A stretch of DNA of 64,000 bases from Heligmosomoides polygyrus polygyrus (Eukaryota; Nematoda; Chromadorea; Rhabditida; Heligmosomidae). The notes beneath the pieces were generated by a model. The model saw only the letters and a list, made by a program, of their open reading frames with translations, made no database searches and was not told the DNA's origin. Numbering within the stretch: position 1 is the stretch's first letter; every line of letters starts with the position of its first letter. The translations under genes and the position numbers were made by a program. Of this stretch, positions 57,601 through 64,000 are shown one piece after another. Location of the stretch: positions 28,511,407 through 28,575,406 of the forward strand of contig OX377202.1 of the NCBI GenBank assembly GCA_947396885.1. Direction: 5' to 3'.

Positions 57601-57886
57601 AATAACTCTTCGAAGAAACAATGATTAAGTACAGGTGAAACACAAATTACTTCCTCAGACAGAGCGAGGAATTCGGTATTAGACTTGATATAAAAATGCG
57701 GAACAAGTTAAGTGTTAATTCAGCAATAAACGAACGAAAAGCGGTCGCACAGGAACCGACATAGCTTTCCGACCAACCTAATAGATTGCACAAGCTCGAA
57801 GAAGACACATAAGCACAGTTTCTGTGTTCATCAGCGGAGGGAACTAGACAAGGAAAGGAACTGCGGAGTCTGGCTAATCTAACTTA

Positions 57887-58090
57887 CCCATTTTGAGATA
57901 CCTTGCAGGCGCGATGCGAGCACGGCCTGCATAGTACCGGAATTTTTAACCTCTTCTTGAGTTCGGGGAGTGAAAGTGCAGTAGTTCCGCTTAGGATTTA
58001 GCCGAGATAACCGCTTAGCCATAGAAGCGTATACCCATGTCGCGGCGAATAATCGTGGTGAAGTTTTGACAGCCACATCTATCCTCAACA
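57887..58090 (-). other. Exon-like open segment
   Basis: The minus frame 58091-57879 encodes SPRLFAATWVYASMAKRLSR and TFTPRTQEEVKNSGTMQAVL and ends at ISKWGTAAGT-like sequence (TGG followed by GTAAGT at about 57887). Composition is protein-like and the donor is strong. No adjoining exon was identified, so this may be chance. Confidence 0.25.
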
Positions 58091-58099
58091 AAAAATCTA

Positions 58100-59355
58100 C
58101 CTTTAGTCACCAATTTTTGGGAGGTCGACTCAGACGTTTTTCAAGACCAATGTTTCTCAAGACTCAACGGTGTGCAAGAAGATGACGATGAGCTATAGTC
58201 GCTGAGCAGCTGGGACTGCAGTAGCTACTTGCGTTCCACCATCCGTTGGCTAGTTGTGAACCTTCGATGGGCACTAGAGTTCCACTTGTACTGTGCAGCA
58301 ATCGGCTGTCCTTCGTTGGGCTCATGCTGCTTATGTCTGGTGCCATCATTTGCTGCACGTAATTGCAGCTGGATTGTCTATGTCGGAGTTGGGAAGTTTG
58401 TACTCGATCTACTCAAGGGTCATGCAACTGATCTCCTTCAAAATATTTACAGTGTCGTAGGTAGGAAGGGCAATTGGTGAAATGTTGACTGCTGACATGC
58501 ACTTGGGTACCTATAGTGGAACATAGGCCTGCAAATTTGGACAGTGATAAGTATCAATCAAGGAATGAACACTGAATATGCAAAATTCGGCAGTGCACAG
58601 GAGACGAACACTTGGCCTCTCGCTCACGGAGCAGTGTCGTTCACCACTGAGCAACCGATCAACGTGCTCCAGAATTTCTACCCTTGTCTTATTCTTTCGC
58701 CGCCTCTCTTAAAAACACACGTGAATCCAGCACGTTCGTACGTGCTGGGTGTGCGATGCCCTGATAAACTTTCAGGCTCTTAGCTCCTTCGGTTTGACGA
58801 CTCCGCAAGAAAGAAGTGCAATTTCCGTTCATTTGGAGGTTCTAGATTCTCGCAATGATATTCGTTTTCGCCGTTCACACGAACGCAAGACCCTCGCTTG
58901 TTTAGCTTGAGCATGACAATAATCTTGAAACGGAAGTGTTTCAATTTAGCCCCGAACTTCAAACAAAGAGCTTTGCCATTTGGAAGCTGTCATCGAAATA
59001 GAGGCTTCTGTTGAAGTGCTCGAGAGACGACCGTATCGGGTAGAGTTAAAATGGTATAACGCTTCGAGTGAAGCGAATAGCTGGAGCGCAATCCCCCAGG
59101 AACCTAACGCTTGTTGAAGTTTTGAACTAGAGCTACATGAAGCTGAGGGATCTTCGCGTGGCGTCATATTAGACTCATGCTCTCACCATATTCATATTCA
59201 TACCTCATAGAAACAAGAACAGAAGAACAAGAGAACAAGAGTCGGACTGACTCCCATCTTTTTTGTTCATGCTTAATTTTCAATGAACAGGAAACCCCTT
59301 CCTTCAACAATATCAAATCGGACCTGTCTATAGTACCTGATACATTCGAGGACGC
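58100..59355. other. Stretch without recognisable genes
   Basis: Short overlapping frames only. A CACGTTCGTACGTGCTG palindrome lies at 58730-58748. No RNA or repeat family was recognised. Confidence 0.4.
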
Positions 59356-59437
59356 ATAGAGCGCACTCGGAGGGGGTGCCTGCTGTCGCGTGCATTCAAT
59401 ATCAAATTCTTGGTTCGGATTTCTCCCTCAAGCCAAA
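59356..59437 (+). repeat. SINE-A head fragment
   Basis: TAGAGCGCACTCGGAGGG (A-box region) through TGTCGCGTGCA to CTTGGTTCGGATTTCTCCC (B box) matches the tRNA-like head of SINE-A. The body is missing. Confidence 0.65.
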
Positions 59438-60260
59438 AAAAATCGTCCCTCTGGAGTCAGTGAGTTTGGGCCGTATTTGCCTGGGAAAGACAGAACACTT
59501 CTACGTTTTCTGGTCCTTACAAGTCATCGTATAGAGCGAAAACGCATGTTTTGATTCCCACACCTCTCGAAGATATGATGGAAAACATTTAGGGATATGT
59601 TTGCATAGCATAAGCCAGCGAACGCGCGGTCGAGGCTCTGTCGGCTCCGGTCGGCTCTCCTCCACTCTTCAGCTCCACAGCTCGATGACTCGAGACTCCT
59701 TGTTCAATAACCAATATCCAATAGCCAATAGTAGTTAGTGAAGTTTGTAACAATAATAACTTGTGTGTGCCACCGGTATCAGCTGATTCTTCAGCTAAAG
59801 TAACCAAGAACCGCGTAGCGAGTCAACTAGGCGAGCTAGCTGGGGACCCACTAAACACCCCACTAAGTGATAGCGCCGTCCTATATCCTTTCAGCTTAAT
59901 ACATTCGAACTACCTTTTGTTCAACGAGCTATAAGTGGTTGTATCTCAGCCTACTCTGTATGAATATCAATTACACTAACGCTCTATCCCTGTATGCCAA
60001 CCGAGACCTGAAACATTAAACTTACACTTATCAGAGCAGGAGAAGCCCAAATTTCTAACTCGGCACTTGCTGGAAATTCTTCTCTTAAAAATTTGTGCGT
60101 TACAGATCAATTTGAGAAATTCTCACCCTGTTTTTTGGCGGCAGATTACCTTCAACTAAGCCGGGAGCTACGGGAAAAACGGGTTGCACTGAAATAGTGG
60201 TGGTATTTAAATGACATGAAGGGCTACTGCAGCTGCAGTAGTACAACTTCCATCGAGTGA

Positions 60261-60557
60261 TCAAATAAACCAACAGGAACCTGTGGACTGAGCACTGCCG
60301 ACAGCGCTTTGAGACGAAGTACTTTCCATACTCTGCAACGTCGAAATGTGATTGAAAAGCAAACGGTCATCATCACAACCACAAGCTCCACCCACGGTTT
60401 TCTGCGGTACTACGCTGCCTACGCTGTTGATTGGAACTTCAATATCTGTTTGCTTCTGTTCCAAGCATTCCTTAGAAAGAAGTGGATTGCGTAGCTCAGG
60501 ATTAGGATATCTGGCCTTAAATGTTGTGCTTAATAGAATAATAAGTAGCGACTGCAT
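60261..60557 (-). CDS. Small putative secreted protein, paralogue 1
   Basis: A 98-codon frame from ATG at 60557. The first 15 residues (MQSLLIILLSTTFKA) look like a short signal peptide, and an ACAACAG acceptor lies about 10 bases upstream. The centre carries NPLLSKECLEQKQTDIEVP, which recurs in the segment at 61.4 kb. The frame then meets GTGGGT at 60395. A 63-nt in-frame intron (60395-60333, ending GTTGCAG) is possible; without it the frame is continuous. The C terminus is Ser/Gln rich. The protein would be exported if the signal is real. I do not know the family. Conservation of coding and donor between the two copies is the main support. Confidence 0.4.
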   Translation of the reverse strand: MQSLLIILLSTTFKARYPNPELRNPLLSKECLEQKQTDIEVPINSVGSVVPQKTVGGACGCDDDRLLFNHISTLQSMESTSSQSAVGSAQSTGSCWFI

Positions 60558-61201
60558 CAGTTATTACTGTTGTGGGTTAACGCAGAGACAGATGGCACTA
60601 TAAAATGCAGTTTAACTGGGTGTACTAAAATTCTCTGGCACCTTCATCGTACCTTCATTTCTCTAGTTTACCTTGACCTTGACAGAATGGAGACGCTAAT
60701 GCAAAACTCCATCGCTCAAGGTATGCTTCAGCAAGTGTTTTCCAACTGTTGAAGAGATCCTTCCAGATACACAGGAAAAGGGTTTCTATAGACGGTCTCG
60801 ATATTAAACAGTCTCTCGGTTTTTACAGCAAAAAAAGGAACCTATCGTTTGAGTTCGAATGAAAGAATTGTCAACGAGTTAGGTTAAGGATTAGAGAACT
60901 TTGCCGAGATTTTTATCTTTGTTTCTTCGGTAGATGTGGACAATTCTTCGTACGTGCTTCCTTGTGCTTCAATTTTCTGTCACGTGGAGTCATTTATTGT
61001 CATACACTACACTTTGCAGTTCCGGGAGAATGTTTCCGAGCTACTCACAATTAAAATGGAAAGTGACGTGAATCTAGGATTACACATCCACGTCCAATTT
61101 AATGTAATGAGAATTACATACGGCATCTCTTGGAGGCAGGTCACACTCGGCAAGTTCTGAAGACGAACGGGAGTCTGGTTTAACTGAAACAGCATCTCTG
61201 C

Positions 61202-61528
61202 TTAACGAACAGACGCACAAGACCTTATAATAAGCTGTTGTTTCGCTATTCGACTGTCATCTGGATTTGAACAAACTCTAAACGAACCTATTGACGTTGG
61301 GCGAACATCGAGTGGTGTTATGGTAGGGCAATGCGGCTCAGGCTGTAACAACGAGTTTAGCTGAGTAGCAGACGGAACTGCCAAGAACTGAGGAATTGAG
61401 GTCTTCCCCACTGAACAATTCGTGTACATGTGGTTACCCACCTTCGGCACAACTGCGACATCAGCTGGAAGCTCAATCTCCGTGTGTGCTTGCCCGAGGC
61501 ACTCCTTTGAGAGGAGTGGATTTTGCGT
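61202..61528 (-). CDS. Paralogue 2 of the 60.3-kb gene (partial)
   Basis: Exon 61528-61442 follows a strong CTTTTTCAG acceptor, encodes NPLLSKECLGQAHTEIELP and VVPK, and ends at GTGGGT exactly like the 60.3-kb copy. A 54-nt in-frame intron (61441-61388, ending CCTCAG) leads to a Pro/Ser/Gln-rich exon ending at the stop at 61202. Upstream, an exon-like segment 61706-61630 (TVPFGHGDLDEQLNSFPIEW, TTGTCTCAG acceptor, GTAAGC donor) may belong, but its phase does not fit the next exon. Tandem gene or exon duplication is inferred. No start codon or signal peptide was found for this copy. Confidence 0.4.
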   Translation of the reverse strand, partial: TQNPLLSKECLGQAHTEIELPADVAVVPKVGNHMYTNCSVGKTSIPQFLAVPSATQLNSLLQPEPHCPTITPLDVRPTSIGSFRVCSNPDDSRIAKQQLIIRSCASVR

Positions 61529-61750
61529 CTGAAAAAGCTGTCCACAACATTAGGGATCGCAAGGGTCGCCAGGCGTTCTCATAGAAGACCTCGAACGAAC
61601 TGCATAGACAAATTCGACGTACTGCTTACCCCACTCAATAGGGAACGAATTAAGTTGCTCGTCAAGGTCACCATGTCCGAATGGAACAGTATTGTAGGTG
61701 ACGATGCTGAGACAATGAAACGGAAACGACGCTGTGGCTCCCATCTCCAC

Positions 61751-61916
61751 AGGCGCCATATTCATCAACGACTTACAGAGATTTAAAGGAGAAGTTACAG
61801 CCTAAATTCCTGATAACGCCAACATTTCACCATATCACCTGTTGATAAGCCGCGGTAATCCACGTTTTTTTCAGGAATTTCTCCGTTAAATCTTTGTAAG
61901 TCTTTGATGAATCCGG
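61751..61916. mobile_element. MITE F, copy A
   Basis: Left end GCCATATTCATCAACGACTT and right end GTAAGTCTTTGATGAATCCG are inverted. The interior GATAACGCC...GATAAGCCGCGG matches the family. Confidence 0.65.
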
Positions 61917-61943
61917 TCCCTGAAGTCGGATGGAAGGATACCA

Positions 61944-62093
61944 GGGGCCGGATACATTGTAACTACGTAATTTACGTAACTTTAACGGCGAATTGTAAGC
62001 GAATAGCTCAGATAACGCGGCTTATAAAGCGACATGGTGAGCGATAAGCAGCGTTATCTGAGCTTTTCGCTTACAGTACTTCGCTAAACCCCA
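61944..62093. mobile_element. MITE F, copy B
   Basis: Begins GGGGCCGGATACATTG after CCA. The palindromic core is GCTCAGATAACGCGGCTTAT...GCGTTATCTGAGC. The right end is lost where copy C begins. Confidence 0.7.
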
Positions 62094-62273
62094 GGGGCCG
62101 GATTCATCAACTACTTACGTCACTTTAATGGAGAATTGTAAGCTAATCAAGCGATATGGTGAGCGATAAACCGCGTTATCTGAGCTTTTAACTCGGCCTA
62201 TCGCTCACCATGTCACTTGATAAGCTTACAATTCTTTGTTAAAGTTACGTAAGTCGTTGATGAATCCGGCCCC
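62094..62273. mobile_element. MITE F, copy C, complete
   Basis: Near-complete 180-bp palindrome: GGGGCCGGATTCATCAACTA at the left, inverted as ...GTTGATGAATCCGGCCCC at the right, with arms of about 75 bp. Flanks are CCA and AGG as in the other complete copies. No TA or TTA duplication is visible. Confidence 0.85.
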
Positions 62274-63350
62274 AGGTCGCCATGACACTTTGAAATGTAA
62301 TGTATAGCAGTGGTTGCGGCTTCGATTGCTGATTGCAAAGATGTGTTCCATATATACTAAACGCATCTGGGAAAGGAGTTGTGGACTATTTTCAGTTTGT
62401 CCTCTTCTTGTTAGTCCTGTGCCTACTCGCAGAGTCCTCGCAGAAGTAGGCTAGAAACAGCGACAGGCGTCAGGCGGTGGTGGCGCAGAGGATATAGGGG
62501 CGGCGTGGCGAGAGGGAATGATTTGTGGATTGACTCTTCTGTTTCGCGGTTTTTTTACACTTCCTAAAAAAGAGCCACCACAATCAACCAAAGCACTCTG
62601 TGTAGAATCGCAAGGAAAACGCTCGCCAGAAAGGAAACCTAACTCATAGGTGCTTATCGAACTTTTGCAATTCAGGGGTCGAAAAGTTTCTTCGTCTAAA
62701 CATAGCCTAGAGAAGTTATCTAAGGCGCTGATCCCTCACGGGGCTCTGTTTTTAAATTTTGGTTGATTGCGGTGGATTACGGAAGCATTTACGCAGCTTC
62801 CTTGTGATACCCTACGCTCCCGAGACAAGGAAGGAAGATAGTCAATAGTTTCTCGTCCATTTTGCAAGCTGCACAATACGGTGCGTTGAGGTAGAGATGA
62901 AGGAGGTATTATGTAGTGTGGAATCAGAAGAGGAGGATCCTACAAGATCAGTGGAGGAAGATGATGAGTAAAACACTGGTCAGCGGCGTAGAACTTTTCT
63001 CTTCGACGAAATGGGGTGTCGGAGAAGAAGGATATATTTGCAATTCTGTTTTTCTTAAAAATTTGCCTAAAGTTATAATCTTGTGTTTATGGATGAGGCA
63101 ATTTTGTCCTCCGTTCTACTGAGCACGGCAGTCGTCCATACCCAAGTATGTATAAGCACTACATTTCGATTAATTTCATGTTCAAAACTTTCGTATAGGG
63201 GTACGTTTGGATGATGTGGTCATGGCCAACGATCTTGCTCAAAATTCGTTCAGAGCTGGTCATTTATATGAGGTTCGGTTTCAAGATTTTGATTGGTTAC
63301 GGTGGGTTACAGTAGATACAGTATCACGCATGTCTTTTGGTCAATTGCCG
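62274..63350. other. Stretch without recognisable genes
   Basis: Only short frames. A loosely repeated TTTTGGTTGATTGCGGTGG / TTTTGATTGGTTACGGTGG motif occurs near 62757 and 63286. Confidence 0.4.
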
Positions 63351-63386
63351 AAAAAGCCGCTTTGGAGCGTTCCAAAGCGGCTTTTT
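63351..63386. other. Perfect hairpin with flanking A and T runs
   Basis: AAAAAGCCGCTTTGG-AGCGTT-CCAAAGCGGCTTTTT is a 15-bp perfect stem with a 6-nt loop. The shape is like an intrinsic terminator, but in a nematode a foldback relic or RNA hairpin is more likely. Confidence 0.85.
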
Positions 63387-63882
63387 AAAATAACTTTTTT
63401 AAAAATCAAGTACTCGTAAAAAGATGCATATATTTGAACTCAGCAGCTCAAGCTCTGTCTTATGAAATATAAATCTTAATAGAGTTGAACAATGCATATA
63501 GGCCCGATATAATCAATCGAGTGTGCGCGACAACTTGTAGAGCGGGCGAGCGACAGCCTTACAAGGGAGGTCAATGAACTTCCCGTGGCAATTTTAAAAG
63601 TGACCTATATAGGGTTGTAGAGCGTTGTCTGAGAAGCACCGCAGTGGTTTCCAAATTTCCTGCGGACATCTGCGTAGGTCAAAAATTGCAAAAAACCATT
63701 TCACTTCAATACGGGCCGATAAAGCAGAACTGACGCCTGGAACTGCCATGCTGTGGTTAGAATCTAACCTGCAAGAGGTTTGGGGCTGGAACAATAGAGG
63801 AATTACAGCGATTTCACAAGTTGCTTGTTAACCGTACAGTGACCGAAATGGAACATTGAGGTGCGCCGCTCACCACTAGCGA

Positions 63883-63950
63883 CCGGATGGCCGAGCGGCT
63901 GTGGAGGGCGGGCTTGCGGGAAAAGCGTCGGGGGTTCGAATGCGGAGGTG
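63883..63950 (+). repeat. tRNA-like sequence, probably SINE head or pseudo-tRNA
   Basis: A box TGGCCGAGCGG is perfect, as in Ser/Leu tRNAs, and a B-box-like GGTTCGAATGC follows. The acceptor and T stems do not pair well, and the region lacks a clean variable arm. A working tRNA is unlikely. Confidence 0.4.
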
Positions 63951-64000
63951 CTGCTCCTGAATTGCTGGTCTTGCTCCATCAATTTTTGTCGATATAAAGT

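Overview
The window looks like nuclear DNA from a clade V (strongylid, hookworm-like) nematode. Evidence: short phase-conserved introns with worm-type splice sites, possible trans-splice acceptors right next to start codons, a gss-1 homologue, and RTE, BEL/Pao, mariner and Ty3/gypsy relics of nematode type. I see no prokaryotic operons, rRNA genes or CRISPR arrays. Most of the long open frames are transposon debris or shadows.

Host genes are sparse. (1) A 12-exon glutathione synthetase gene (gss-1) on + runs 10605-19954. (2) A four-exon C19orf12-like membrane-protein gene on - lies at 24214-25191. (3) The 3' exons of an unidentified GC-rich membrane-type protein lie on - at 29944-30336. (4) Two related exon-like segments lie on - at 60261-60557 and 61202-61528, the first with a signal-peptide-like N terminus. 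A small acidic ORF at 209-565 (-) is unexplained.

The rest is layered mobile DNA. 7.9-9.5 kb holds a tRNA-headed SINE and a foldback element with an RTE fragment nested in it. Intron 1 of gss-1 contains a very young BEL/Pao element (10812-13662) with two near-identical LTRs, a tRNA-Gly primer site and gag but no pol. Intron 7 contains an RTE 3' end carrying about 112 TTC repeats. 22.5-23.7 kb has a Harbinger-type element carrying exon-like pieces, then a 330-bp palindrome of tRNA-like SINEs. 28.4-29.8 kb is a 1.4-kb foldback element with an exact 8-bp target duplication. 30.4-32.2 kb has SINEs and two Tourist-like MITEs sharing one TTA. 33.4-37.8 kb has mariner, piggyBac-type and Ty3/gypsy remains. 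40.9-46.9 kb is an LTR-element relic (env-like, then gag-like) broken by a near full-length RTE (43020-46151). 48.4-50.4 kb is a truncated LINE of another family. 50.6-55.2 kb is a second gag relic broken by another near full-length RTE (51476-54628), whose exact 5' end is tRNA-like. 56.5-57.6 kb is a dead mariner cut by a MITE. 61.7-62.3 kb is an array of three related foldback MITEs.

The elements interact mainly by nesting: three RTE copies have target duplications of 14, 16 and 17 bp and sit inside older elements, and two young insertions enlarge gss-1 introns. I found no clearly new multi-gene system. The best leads are the tRNA-like 5' end of the RTE, the pol-less young BEL element inside gss-1, the exon-carrying Harbinger element and the 8-bp-duplication foldback element.
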